Shown here: in pieces, positions 1 to 11,375 of the stretch
Layout: every line of letters begins with the position of its first letter
Position numbering within the stretch: the stretch's first letter is position 1
Origin: Adineta ricciae
Taxonomy: Eukaryota > Rotifera > Eurotatoria > Adinetida > Adinetidae
Reading direction: 5' to 3'
Length of the DNA: 64,000 nucleotides
NCBI GenBank assembly: GCA_905250025.1
Contig: CAJNOJ010000088.1
Coordinates: forward strand, 186,001 to 250,000
Translations under genes and position numbers: made by a program
The notes under the pieces: model-generated
Seen by the model: only the letters and a program-made list of their open reading frames with translations
Told to the model about the DNA's origin: nothing
Databases searched by the model: none

Positions 1-1611
1 GAAACGAATTGCTCATCTTATTCATTAGATGTTCATCTTCAAAATTGGACGAATCCATGTCAATCGAATCCATGTCGAGCTGGAAAATGTGAACTCATTT
101 CCAAATCGGAATTCACTTGTCACTGTAGTTCTGTAAGTGTCTTTTTGCCAATAATTCATCCAATCAACATCATTTTATCTTAGTATGTTCACGGTCCATT
201 ATGTGAGAAATTGAATTATGCTCAACAAGCTTGTGAAAGTAATCCATGCTATAATCAAGGTCTATGTTCACCAGTTCTTGCGAAAGAATCTCCAACAAAT
301 AGCACTTTCATGTGTTTATGTCCACCCGAATACGCTGGGATATCTTGCGAAGAAAATCTCGGTGAATGTGCTTGTCAGAACAATGGAACTTGTTACAATA
401 CATCGAATAATGGCTACAAATGTTCGTGTCCGCCGATGTTCAACGGTTCATTTTGTGAATATGATTATCGAAACGATACATTTTGTAGTTTATTACCATG
501 CAAAAACAACGGCACGTGTATATTAATTGAACCTCCGGCTGGAATTTGTTTATGTCAACCGGGATATGTTGGAGATTTGTGTGAAAAACGTGTTCCGTTC
601 TGTGAAGAAAATCCATGTCGAAATAACGGTTAGTTTCGAAGAAAATACAAGTAAAAAAGGCGACCATTAATATCTCTGTTTAGGTACATGTGTGCCATTA
701 GATGGTGTTGATGGACAATGTCTTTGTGCACCTGGTTACTCAGGTCGGCTGTGTGAGCATACACAAAAGACGTTTTGTTCACTTGAACTTTGCCGAAATG
801 GTTCAACATGCGTGGTATTGAATCAAACAGGTGATGGATTTTGTTTATGTCCACCTGATTATGCCGGACCGTATTGTGAATATATAACACCAGCAGCATG
901 CAAGAAATATTGTCATACAAATCAAGGCAAGTGTGCATTAATTGATAACAAATACGGACGATGTGTATGTCCAAAAGATGTGACAGGACTTTATTGTGAT
1001 ATTCCATTACATCCGTGTGCATCGAATCCTTGCCGTAAGGAAGACGAATATTACTATTCTGACAGCGAAAATGTTCTTCTCATTTAGAAAACAATGGAAT
1101 ATGTGTTCATGAAGTCGTCAGCCAAACTTATAAGTGTCTATGCACATATGGCTACTCAGGTATTGACTGTTCCGAAAATTTACATCAATCCTTTTGTTCA
1201 TCGAATCCCTGTATGAACAATGGAACATGTCTTCAATCACCGACAACTGCTGATGGACTCTGTCGATGTGAAGAAGGTTTCTCTGGTAAATTTTGTCAAG
1301 AAGTTATCAAGTGTGGCGAAGAACAATGTCAATATCCGGAAGAAATTTGTCTAGCAGATAGTTGTGTGAATGTCACAGGCGAACTTTATTGTTTATTACA
1401 CGAATGTCAACACGGTGGCAAATGCGATCCAATCAAGCGGCAATGTCAATGTGAGAAGGGTTTTGCTGGTTTAAACTGTGAATTGAATAGTTTAATTTGT
1501 GATGATACGAACAATATTTGTCAAAACAATGGAACATGTTTAACGATTGAAAATCGTTGTGCTTGTATGAATGGCTTTTCAGGCGCATATTGCGAAATTT
1601 TAATAGAATAA
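1..1611 (+). CDS. EGF-like repeat secreted protein, 5' truncated by window edge
   Basis: This is the C-terminal 483 residues of a protein built almost entirely of EGF-like domains; about eleven can be counted, each with the six-cysteine pattern and typical NNGTC and GYxGxxCE motifs. Exons read 1-132, 184-628, 684-1034 and 1088-1611, all with GT-AG borders and matching phases; the splice at 1034/1088 rebuilds an NPCQNNGIC motif. The stop is at 1609-1611, with an AATAAA signal at 1621-1626. No transmembrane segment follows the last EGF, so this end looks secreted or extracellular-matrix-like, as in fibropellins, rather than Notch-like. One degenerate EGF near residue 400 (a KCGEEQCQYPEE stretch) is irregular. 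The start and any N-terminal domains lie outside the window, so orthology to Notch, crumbs or fibropellin cannot be decided. Domain identity is secure. Confidence 0.85.
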
Positions 1612-2335
1612 TATTCAATTAATAAAGCATTTACTTTACGAATAGAATCGAAAGCAGATATCTAGAAGAACTAGTTTATTTCTTCGGCATGATGTCAATT
1701 GTGTTAGCGATAGGACGTCGAAAGCAATATTGATCGATGTGATTGTCATGTAGCATAATTAATCATCATCAAAGAGATGAAGACTGATGTTCCGGGGTGT
1801 AGCTTTTACTTTGCTTAAAATTTTTATTAATGTATGGTATCAACGATTTCTGCTAATGTTGTTGACTAAAAATATGTCTAGGACTAAGCATAAATGAAGT
1901 AACTAATAGAAAAAAAGAGAGAAGAATAAAGAAAAGAAAAAAAAAACGAACGAAAGAACATCGGGTGAAAAATCAAATCAAGCATCACACTGCACACGGG
2001 GATAAAAATAAACGGATGAAACAAAACTCGACAAATTCTGTTCTTTCTGCCTTTTCTTCACTTTATCATTCGAACTATTTCTTTTCGCCTTCAGCTGTTG
2101 TTGATTTTATACCTCCTAGACAGAAACAAATGAAATGCTATGCGTACAAAGTTTCACCTTATTTTGTACCTGATGGAGCAGCGGTAGCTGGCGTGGTTTG
2201 GTCTAAATATAGGACAAGGAAAACGAATGAAAGGTAATGAACATGTCTAAATCATTACCTGAAGATTGTTTATTACTAGAAGCAGATGTTGCTCTAGAAA
2301 TCAATAATGAAAATCAATCGGATGGAACGAATCAC
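1612..2335. other. Intergenic region between convergent genes
   Basis: This holds the 3' ends of the EGF gene (+) and the glycogenin gene (-). There is an AATAAA signal at 1621-1626 and a purine-rich A/G tract around 1910-1960. Open frames here are short and unlike any family I know, so I see no gene. Confidence 0.6.
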
Positions 2336-4419
2336 CTACTGTGATGGTGGTGGTGTTATTTGTCTTGCTTGGGATGGATGATATTGTTGTGGTTGTTGAG
2401 CAATATTTCTCTCTAACTGCTCTTGAATATTCGAGAATGAATCTCTTCCGTGATAATCCACATGTCCGGCTTCCCAGGCTCGTCGATGCGCCACTGAACC
2501 AGCTTGAACACCTTGATCGCTAGTTAATGAACCATAGTTTAATACTTGACCACCGAATCCAACTTGTGAATTGTTCTGAAAAAGAAAAGAAAAGAAAATT
2601 TTCGTTTCTGTGATCCGTATGGTTTGTCTACAAATGCAGATAGGACCGCACCGAGCTACAGAATATACAGTTCGTGGTTCGCACCGATTACTCGGGAACA
2701 CTTGCTCATGCTTTTCGATGTCACAGTGAGGAATTTACTCCACGATTAAAGGAGCCCCGATTAATACTGTGCTGGTACCTTATACAGAACTATTCATCCT
2801 GTATAAAATACTCCCATCGAGTAGATTCGATCTGTTGACCTTCTGCTTACACTATTCTCAATCAACTGAATTATCTTTCGATGCAAAAGAAAAACAAATG
2901 AGCAGATGCAAAACTTAAAATTTTCGCGTTGCTTTCGTTCAAACCATCGTATGTTGCTGTTTGGCATATAATGAAAGAATCTTCTCTGATGATAAAGATT
3001 TCTCTTGGAATTGAAATGAGTCATAATGACGAATTTTCGGTTGAGTTCTATGAAAAGGTTTCATTTGACCTTGTTTTAGATGAAAGATTCCTGCACGTGG
3101 AAGAAATTTATCTGCCGAGAATTTCCGTTTTAGATTTTCTCGTATTGATATATCATTAAATAAATCATCGATTATCGATGGAAAAGATAAACTTCGCTTT
3201 TCAAATGCACTTTGTTTTTCTTTTTCCGAAGGGAAATTCATCCACAAGAAAGATGAACTTTTCAGCACTGAAATATCAGACTAAACAGATTTTAGTTAAT
3301 TATTCACTCGAGTTAGGATAAGCAGGAAAAATCGAATAACATGCCTTACCTCGGTAATGATGGATTGAGATGGATTCAATTGCTGCATAAAAAACAAGGA
3401 GAACACAACATGCTGGATGCAAAACAAGCAATGCACTTCAAACTACTGACCTGATTTTGTTTAGATAATCGTGGCCAAACGCGTTCGTACATCACTTTCC
3501 ACCAAGCGAGAAGAAATTCTCTTTGAACTGTATGTTGTCCGCCCAAGTTACCAGATAACTGTTCGTTTTGTGGATTATATGTCAATTGCCACGGTTTCAA
3601 TGCACCAGCAAAGTGGACAACACGAATATCGTTACGAAATCTATCAGAAAAATACCTATCGGACGACAAAGAACAAACGAAAGAATATTTACTGTGTTAC
3701 AGCTGGAACATATGAATAGAATGTGTTCGATGTGACATTGTAAGTAAATGGTAAATGTCGAGCAATATCTGCTGAACGCCAGTTTGAAAAAAATGCATTC
3801 AAAAGACCTTGATCTCCACCTGGAATATAGTTTTACGAATGTTGATTAAGTCCGTAGAAGGAAAAAAACGTCTTACCATCGAACGATGCGCCTTGTTGAT
3901 TCGCAAATGCCACCAATTTTCTGAATGTTTCTTTGGATGGTTTGTAGACGAAAACACCCGAGTTGAAACAATCAGGCCAACCAGCATCCGGAGCTGCTGA
4001 CAGTTCTTCGCGATCGAATAAATCATCTATATTTTGCAAAACAACAATATCAGCATCGAGAAACACGCATTTCGAATATTTCTCTAATTGCCAACAATTG
4101 ATCTTCGTAAATGTAACACCGAGTTCGGGACGAGCTAATAATCGTAAATGTTGTTCATCGTTGGAATTTAATTCATCAACAATAACAACTTCGTCAAAAC
4201 TATTCTGTAATGTTTGTCTGGAAAAGCAAGTATGTCGAGAGATTGAGCAAGCAACAAAAAACATCGTCAAACTAACCTTATTAAATCAGATAATGTTCTG
4301 GAAACCATGACTACTAAATTTCGTTGTGTTCCAACTTTTCGTAGTGATTCTGCCACCACCAGAGCTCCAAGCGCACAGCCATCATTGGTCGCTAATGTAA
4401 CAAATGCTTCAGACGACAT
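2336..4419 (-). CDS. GYG1: Glycogenin (self-glucosylating glycogen primer)
   Basis: Glycogenin attaches the first glucose units from UDP-glucose to its own tyrosine and primes glycogen synthesis in the cytosol. The coding exons on the minus strand are 4419-4277, 4217-3877, 3819-3693, 3655-3451, 3382-3350 and 2575-2336, giving 362 residues. The GT8 domain starts at the N terminus ([14 protein letters not shown]) and holds the metal-binding DAD in FLDADIVVL. The acceptor tyrosine is kept in FYSYVPA near residue 196, equivalent to Tyr195 of the rabbit enzyme. The [11 protein letters not shown] block and the C-terminal glycogen-synthase-binding motif ([14 protein letters not shown]) are also present. 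The linker is much shorter than in mammalian glycogenin-2. One intron (3692-3656) is only 37 nt, while the last is about 775 nt. All phases close, so the model is good. Confidence 0.93.
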
Positions 4420-5274
4420 TATCTATAACTAAATAGGGCAAATTTTGACTGCTGAAGAGAAATCGAGTAGAAATATTCGTGGCGATAATAACAAAAAAAC
4501 GAATCTTTGCCCTACGCTGTATCATCTATTGAATGTAAAAATAACCACCGATCCGTACGCTGTTTAGTACAAAATCTTTAATAACCTTGTCGCAGTCACG
4601 CACTGGCTGCATGATTTCATTATCTTCGCGAAAATCCTGACGCACAGCGCATGATTCTAACTTACGAGATAGAATTTTGTAAATAAGGGATTTAAGTACA
4701 TTTACCTTGTCTTTCGAATGAAGATCGAAAAAGAAATCTTTTACACTCTAAAACGAAACTTACGGTTTCTTCATGATCTCTCCAGAAGAAAAACAATGCA
4801 GAAAACGTTAGGAGGAGAAGAAAAAACGATACTGATTCTATTACATGAAGTATGATAGCGAGTCATAGTACCATCCAATGATGGATGGATGGATGGATAG
4901 ATGGAAAGAAAGGAGAATGTCCGCACTGACTCGTCATATGTACGACGAGCTACAACAAGATTCTTAGGTACGAAAAAAGAAGAAGTAAACAAACAGATTT
5001 ATTTATATATATGGATATGATTGTCCTAATTAGCATAGATCAACAGACAAATAAGTCTTGAAAATACATGGATAATTTCCCTAGATTGAAAAATCAACGG
5101 TTTTTCCCGAAATGATTTTCGTTTCTATTCACATAGATGTCGCCACTGAGTGGGTAGAGATTCATTACTCTGATTCTATTTGTTTACGAAACAAGACCAA
5201 CGACAAATGATCTATATTTCTTCTCAGTCAGCGAGCGAGTTATCCTGTAACTTGTGACTTACAAACACAATATT
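4420..5274. other. Divergent promoter region with GATG microsatellite
   Basis: This is the shared upstream region of the glycogenin gene (-) and the enoyl-CoA isomerase gene (+). A short (GATG)n run lies near 4880-4905 and a TATATATA stretch near 5003-5012. I see no coding exon. Confidence 0.5.
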
Positions 5275-6145
5275 ATGAGTGTTAGTAGTCGAATGTTAAC
5301 TGAACAACTTCAGTTAGTGAAAAAAAGTCCGTCCCATTGGGAATTGATTTTGAATCGACCCGATAAATACAATGCGATCACCGGTGATATGTACGATGGT
5401 ATCACACAAGTCCTGAACGAAGCAGCTCAAGATCCAGATCTTGTCCTACTCTCCGTGACTGGCAGAGGAAAATTTTATTCATCAGGAACAGATTTATCTG
5501 ATCCAGCGAAAGCGTTTGTAAGTGAGGACCTTATCTTTCTATCTTCATTGTTTTGAAGATTTATGTGCATAGACATCCACAGGCGATGATATCGAAGGTG
5601 CAATTGAACAAGGCAAGATTCGTTTGAAAAATTTTATCGAAAGTTTCATAAATTTTCCAAAAATCCTAATTTCTTTCGTTAATGGACCTGCTGTTGGTAT
5701 TTCTGTAACAACACTGGGTCTATTTGACGGAGTTTACGCTTCATCAGCGTCGACGTTTGTTTTACCATTCACTCGAACAGCTCTATCTGCTGAAGGTTGT
5801 TCGTCATACGTTTTCCCATCGCTGATGGGTGCACTTCAAGCAAAAGAGATTCTTCTCTTTGATCGAAAATTAACCGCGCAAGAAGCTCAACAACGTGGAC
5901 TTGTGACTCAAGTCATACAGGAAAGTGCGTTCGAAGAAGAGAAGGAGAAGATTTGTCAACTGATTTTATCATTACCGAAAGGAAGTTTATTAGACGGCAA
6001 AGCGTTGATACAAAAGTGGTATATTGACAAATTAAAGGAGGTTAATGAAGAAGAACTGAATACTTTGAAGCGGCGATGGGTAACAGATGAATTCATGGAA
6101 GCAATAATGAAGTTTATGAGTACGCGAAAAAGATCGAAGTTATGA
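5275..6145 (+). CDS. ECI2: Peroxisomal delta3,delta2-enoyl-CoA isomerase (crotonase family)
   Basis: This crotonase-fold enzyme shifts double bonds of unsaturated enoyl-CoA for beta-oxidation. Exons 5275-5521 and 5583-6145 join in phase 1 and give 269 residues; the start ATG at 5275 is the first in frame. Visible marks are the oxyanion-hole regions (SSGTDLSD and NGPAVGISV) and the ECI-type AEGCSSYVFP block that carries the catalytic Glu. The C terminus is Ser-Lys-Leu, a canonical PTS1 signal, so a peroxisomal matrix location is predicted. Human ECI2 carries an N-terminal acyl-CoA-binding domain that is absent here, making this protein closer in layout to yeast Eci1. The donor used is GTGAGG at 5522; the apparent earlier GTAAGT donor breaks the frame. 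CDYL-like chromodomains are absent. Confidence in family is high, in the exact paralogue moderate. Confidence 0.88.
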
Positions 6146-6660
6146 GCGAGTCTTTCATTGTATGTGATTTGATTTGTAATTTTTTAACCTTGATGATTTC
6201 ATCCATACAGATAAACAATCTAACAAATCATTTTTCGTTCGTGATGTCTTGCATGAAGCGATTGGCTTTCGTACGAATCGTTGGACAATTATCAAGTTGT
6301 TTTTATCATTTGTGATTGATGTTTTTTGTATTAGTATATAAATATCCATTCATCGCTTTTGAATCGATCATATCGGATTAGAATGGAGAGTCAATGATAA
6401 ACGAAGTTTCTATTCGTTTCGGCAAGAGAATGAAAAACATGCCTGCCAAAAGCAAATGATTAATGATTAGAAATCGATTCATTCGAGTAATGTCATCCGT
6501 ACCTATTCATAAATTAAGAGATGCATCAAGGATGCCGACAGAAGAAAAACAATAACAAGATGCAAATATCTTGCGAGTTGATTAATTAAACAAAAATATT
6601 TATTTAACGACGAAAAAAAGCAAAGGTTTTGTACAGAAAAAGTTTCACAAATTCTTCAAA
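6146..6660. other. Intergenic region between convergent genes
   Basis: This AT-rich stretch lies between the isomerase (+) and the PPC-domain gene (-). Only 3' UTR-like sequence is visible; there is no supported gene or RNA. Confidence 0.5.
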
Positions 6661-7211
6661 CTAAGGATCAGTGAGAAGTTTCCGTCTAACGACTAGTTCA
6701 TTTCCACCAGTTCGAGGATCGAATGCGCGAGAGAACGTACAATCGAGCGGCTCGGCTAACATCAGCTCACAAGTCGAATGCACAATTAATGAATGAACTC
6801 GACCACCAATCAATGCGCCGGTTTGAGGATCGGCAAATGAGCCCATTAAATAATGAGATTCGCTATCGAATGTTCCATTTAATGAGACGATTTCGTATTC
6901 TTTCTTATTCAGTTGACGTGAATTTAACGAACATTGAGACAATGTTCCAATACAACTCAAAATAAACAACGATTGTACACCAATATCTTCCATTAATTCA
7001 TGAATAGTAGAGATCAATTCAACACCGGGACCAAGACGAAGGGGATAACATCGAAGACCTGTACTTGCAGGTGTTTCTACGAAGAAAAGAAACGATTTGT
7101 TCATAGACAAAATTTCCAACAAATCAACTTACGGCGTGGCATTCGTTTAACTGTCTTGCTCTTATTTTTCCGACTAAACATATTACTAACGGTACTCATT
7201 ACCAATGGCAT
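6661..7211 (-). CDS. PPC/DUF296-domain protein
   Basis: Two exons (7211-7133 and 7076-6661) join in phase 1 and encode 164 residues. After a short basic N terminus (SRKNKSKTVKRMPR), nearly the whole protein is one PPC domain (plants-and-prokaryotes-conserved, DUF296). Its marks are the RLGPGVELIST start, a central SCIGTLSQCSL strand, SLNGTFDSE, and a GGRVHSLIV strand. In plants this domain sits behind AT-hooks in AHL nuclear proteins and forms trimers; in bacteria it stands alone and its role is uncertain. No AT-hook (R-G-R-P) is visible here, although the basic N terminus could contact nucleic acid or act as a nuclear signal. The family is sparse in animals, so transfer is possible, but the spliceosomal intron shows it is at least domesticated. 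Function is not assignable. Confidence 0.75.
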
Positions 7212-7893
7212 GTTAACTGCAACTATCAATGATTATTAATGTTTTACTTTTCGTGTGCTTAACTGGAAGATATCTGCGCAATATATACTACTAAGTGTAA
7301 TTGCTAGGCAGGCGCCCAGTGAAAAACGATTTTGCTTAATCATGCATTTAAAGTATGGTCAATAAGAGAGAGAGAGAAAATACGCCCCGAGCAAAGGTTT
7401 ACTCCTGGCGAACAATCAGTCGACAGGCCTTTTTTTATGGTGGGCCTCGGAGCAGGTGGAAAAGATAAAAAAAATATAGGTCGTAATTATGTTTGGAATT
7501 TAGTTGAGAATGAAAAGTTTTCTTTTGAAAACTTCCATTGACTCATCAAGAAAATAAATATGTTTAACATCGACAAACGATGTTTTACAAAGGTAGAACA
7601 TTGCCTTTACTTCTTATCACTCTATTATCTATACAAATGCATATTCACAACGCTTATTATAAATGACATATTCATGATTATTCGTTTGTTTCTTTCGATT
7701 TATCTATTTTGTCATTAATATGTATGGTAAAGATAAAATAAAAGAGAGGAAAGAATCATTATGCGTAATTACGATTCAGACTCAGAGTAAAATCTTCTTT
7801 TTATTGTCATGATCACCTTACTTGAGCATTATACGATGGCAGTAAAACAGCAAATGTAGAGTATCGTACGCATTAGATTAGTCTCAAAGAGAA
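7212..7893. other. Intergenic region between divergent genes
   Basis: This is the upstream region of the PPC gene (-) and the four-TM gene (+). A short GA run at 7369-7376 and AT-rich sequence are present. I see nothing coding. Confidence 0.5.
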
Positions 7894-8436
7894 ATGGGAT
7901 ACGATCGTCAACGTTCTCCTTTTGGAACGCGAGTCTTACTGACATGTTATTTCTTATTTTTGTTAGTTAATGTTCTCCTCTATGCCAATCGAGTTTCTCG
8001 AATGCAAAAAGAAACTTTCCATACAAAATACGAATTCGAATTGATCTTCTTAGTCGTGCTGAGCATGACGATCTTCTGCATTGGGTTCTACGGCTTATGG
8101 TTCGCAAGAATTATCATTCTCTGCTTTCTTGTGTTCTTCTTTTCAATGCTATTAGGTGCGTCACTCATCTCATTTATTCTACTGGTCGCCAATCTTCTCG
8201 CCATTCAACCGAATGTATTCGTGTCACTGAGTAATTCGTTATATTTTGCACATAATTACATGATTCTGGTTACGTTAGCCAAATCGTTACGGTATGAAAT
8301 TGGTTTAACAGTCAGTTGTCTTTGGAATATTCTTGCTCTTTGGGGAACATGTCATTTATGTTCATGTATCGAACATCGACAAGATTCATGGCCATATCGA
8401 AAACGAACACATCGATTATCGCAAACGATTCTATGA
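7894..8436 (+). CDS. Putative four-transmembrane protein, unknown function
   Basis: This single-exon frame of 180 residues starts at the first ATG after an AT-rich leader. I do not recognise the family. Hydrophobicity read by eye suggests four membrane helices, near residues 13-33, 48-70, 72-104 and 115-155; the last may be two shorter ones. A short cytosol-like basic tail follows (RKRTHRLSQ). A small cysteine cluster (CHLCSCIEH) sits near residue 152. There is no signal peptide distinct from the first helix. Codon use resembles the neighbouring genes, and frame length in this AT-rich DNA makes chance unlikely. Possible alternatives are a tetraspan orphan or a lineage-specific protein; no tetraspanin CCG motif is present. 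Confidence 0.6.
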   Translation: MGYDRQRSPFGTRVLLTCYFLFLLVNVLLYANRVSRMQKETFHTKYEFELIFLVVLSMTIFCIGFYGLWFARIIILCFLVFFFSMLLGASLISFILLVANLLAIQPNVFVSLSNSLYFAHNYMILVTLAKSLRYEIGLTVSCLWNILALWGTCHLCSCIEHRQDSWPYRKRTHRLSQTIL

Positions 8437-8577
8437 AAAAAAAAATACCGAACATTTTCTGTATGTCTATTGTTGAGTAATTGTTGGTTGTGATCGTGAA
8501 CAGCAGCATTGATAAATCATAAAAATAGCAGCAAAGAGAAAAATAAGTAGTATCAACAGGATCTAAATAGTCCAAAT

Positions 8578-9846
8578 TTAATTGTAGATAGAAGAGTGTG
8601 TTTTATCTCTGGAAACCTTTGCCAGAGTACTGGAGTCGTTTGATTGTTCATCGAATGTTGAATTCGAAGAATTGAATGAATCAGGAACAGTTCGAATTGG
8701 ATCCATCGAAGTAAATCGATGTTTATCATTGAAATCAGAATTGTATAATTTGTTCGGATCGCTAATTGATGGATAATCGGAATTGTATAATCTGTTTGGA
8801 TCGCTAATCGATGGATAATCAGAATTTCTAATCGAAATCTGCTGAGCTGAATCAGCTCGAACTTCATCGTTGAAATCTAAGCTTGGTAATCTATCCGGTT
8901 GACCATTTGAATGACGCTGAACAGTGTCTACTGAACCAGATTGAGCTAGATTCATCCATCCAGGTCGAGCTGCATCATCGGAATCGAAACGAAGTCGACC
9001 GATAAAATCTGAGTTGAACACTCTATCTTGATCACCGACCGGACTATATTGAATAACTCGTGCACCCTCACCAGATTGCAATTCATAGTCAAAGTCCGAG
9101 TTATATAGGTGGCTTCTACGAACAGGCAAATGTCTCGGTCCTATGAGTTCGTCACCATTGGTTACGCGAATTTGTGTTGGACACGACGAACGCTCTTGAT
9201 AAGCGAGATATTTGGCTAAAACTAATCGTTCGATTGATTTGCGAATGTTACACGGATAGCGAACGATAATTTGTTGAAATGGTTGCCAATCAACGAGCTC
9301 GTTTTCAATTGTTTGACTCTTTGCCAGACGAGAATTATACCATTTGAAAATTTCAATTTGTAAAAGCGAGATTGTGCCTTTTTGTCCACCTAATTTATTC
9401 AACGTATCTTCAGTTAGAAAATATTTATCGTTGAACGGATAGATTTTGTCAATATGTATCTAAATTTTCTATCAATAGTCAAGATTAGCACACAAAGAAG
9501 ACGCTCATACTTCGAGCAGATTATGTACTGTTGAGTTGTCGGAAAAAAAACTATCCAGAGAAGTATTACTGGCATATTGTAGTTCGATAAAAACAAGAAA
9601 TAGATCGTAGTTTGTAAAAGATAATTGCAGATAATGAACGTAGCATGGTTGATCTTGTATGTGACTACCGATCACTCGCCATGGGTCTTTAATATGCAAG
9701 CATTGCTGATTTTGACATGTTTCGATACCTTGATCAGTTTGAAGTCGAATCGAGCATTCATTTTCTCTTCCGAATTCAGTCCCTATGATTCCGAACGATT
9801 TATTCAGAAAATGAAAGATGAAAATTAAATGGATATTAAATAACAT
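8578..9846 (-). CDS. Secreted or membrane-tethered orphan with YNSD repeats
   Basis: Exons 9846-9511 and 9459-8578 join in phase 0 and encode 405 residues. I do not recognise the family. The N terminus is a hydrophobic leader (LIFIFHFL) compatible with a signal peptide, followed by a region with paired cysteines. The second half is polar and disordered-looking, with repeated Y/F-N-S-D-F/Y units at several spacings. Two of these units form an almost perfect tandem copy (YNSDYPSISDPN twice), visible in DNA as a ~42 nt repeat near 8740-8825. Repeats spaced by Asp/Arg-rich linkers suggest a low-complexity scaffold or a set of short recognition motifs. No catalytic motif is visible. Alternative starts within the first exon cannot be excluded. 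Confidence 0.6.
8740..8825. repeat. Tandem ~42 nt coding repeat
   Basis: Two adjacent near-identical 42 nt units, followed by a partial third, lie inside the orphan gene and encode its YNSDYPSISDPN units. They differ by a few mostly silent changes. Confidence 0.7.
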
Positions 9847-9913
9847 AATCGAAAACTAAACACAAATGTCGATGATTAAATCAAGCGCCTTATTCTTCGA
9901 AGAGTTTCATTGT

Positions 9914-11160
9914 TTATTTCAATAAGATATACTTAACAATACGATTATTTCCCCAATCGGAAACGTAGATAGTCAATTGAGTATCAACAGCTATACTTAT
10001 AGGATTATTCAGTCCATTTGTGATAATCGGTATCGCAACTAATGAATTGGGGAGAAACATGAGAATTCGACCGCCACCAACGCCGTCGACAACATACATA
10101 TACTCATATTTATCAAATGTAACACATTTTGGAGAAGTCAGGAGAGTTTCATTCGTTCCAGATTGACCACAAACACCTGCAACAGTGATTCCGTACGAAC
10201 TTCCGGGTAACCATTTCGTCACACAATGTCCACCTTGATTGGGAATGTAGAGCGTACCTGTAATCGGATCAGTATAAAATGCCGTTGGAACGTTCAGTTG
10301 CGATGGAGTATTTCCTTGTGTACCATCACCGGCTACTCGTATTCCAGATGTACCATTTCGAATCCATTTGGTTACACGTGCTAGATTATACTCAGAAACA
10401 TAAACGTTGTAGTAAAGGTCCACGCCGAGACCTAGTATATTGCCAAAAGAGTTACCGATCGCATTGTATGAGCCATTTCCAGCAATAGATTGACTGATAA
10501 AAGATCCATAATCGAATCGCTGAATGCGATAATTACCAGAATCAGCGACATAAAGATTTTCATCTCTATCGAGACAAACTTCTCTTGGACTATTAAACTG
10601 CGTCGTGTTCCATCCCTTTCCTTGCCCTCCAGCTAGTAATATTCCACTTGTAGCACCTGGGAGCCATTTCAAGATTCGATCATTATCGGAATCAGCGATG
10701 TACAATGAATCACTGTTTGCAGGAATGAACAATCCATACGGATGATTGGTCTGATTTAACGCTGAACCAGCGGTTGTAACGTTGATACCCGTCGTATTCC
10801 ATATGGGAATGTACACTAAAACGAACAATGAGTTATAATATTCACGATTCAAACAAATCTTTTACTCGGTTCTGCTTTTGTGAAGAAAAAGTTGGAATTG
10901 AGATCAATCTGTAACATAGATGATAAGTCATCGGCAAAAAACACACATGTTTTATCATTTGTATAGCAATTGAAACTTCGATAATTGGATGAGTTTGACG
11001 ACGAAAATGCATAGCATACGCATTCCAGACATGTACTCTCGTACGACATGATATCAGTCGAATTTGTCGAAGGAGCTCCAGCATATTCGATGCGAGCGAT
11101 ATGCTGAGTACTTTTTGCGATGATCAATAGAATTAGCAGTGAACTAAACGGTGGTAGCAT
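9914..11160 (-). CDS. Secreted six-bladed NHL-repeat protein
   Basis: Exons 11160-10866 and 10815-9914 join in phase 1 (donor GTAAAA) and give 398 residues. A hydrophobic leader of about 20 residues (SSLLILLIIAKS) predicts secretion. Next comes a cysteine-rich domain of about 80 residues with two CxxC-like pairs (CLECVC) and a YNDKTC-like ending, reminiscent of PAN/apple modules. The C-terminal 280 residues hold six NHL repeats with the usual LYIADSDNDRI-type core: IADSDNDRI, VADSGNYRI, VSEYNLARV, IPNQGGHCV, VVDGVGGGR and VSDWGNNRI. Six repeats make a complete beta-propeller. NHL propellers bind RNA, protein or glycans; secretion argues for an extracellular protein or sugar ligand. Large NHL families are common in bdelloids. 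The specific ligand is unknown. Confidence 0.82.
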
Positions 11161-11375
11161 GCTACTTGGAGCAAAAGGGTGAACGTTTGGTGATTCTTCA
11201 AACGTTCGTCTATGAGAAATAAATTTGATAAAAATAAGTTGCTTTTGAAACGTCGTATTCCACTTCGAAGTTACTTTTTATAGATACATTTATTCATTAG
11301 AAAATGTGAGAAAGTACATTATTTCCGGTAGAAATCGAAGTAAAATATCTATAACAATCTACTCGATGAAGTCCT

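Noticed and set aside
1965..2237. 90-residue frame between the EGF and glycogenin genes
   Set aside because: No upstream signal and no recognisable motif; it lies within a 3' intergenic region.
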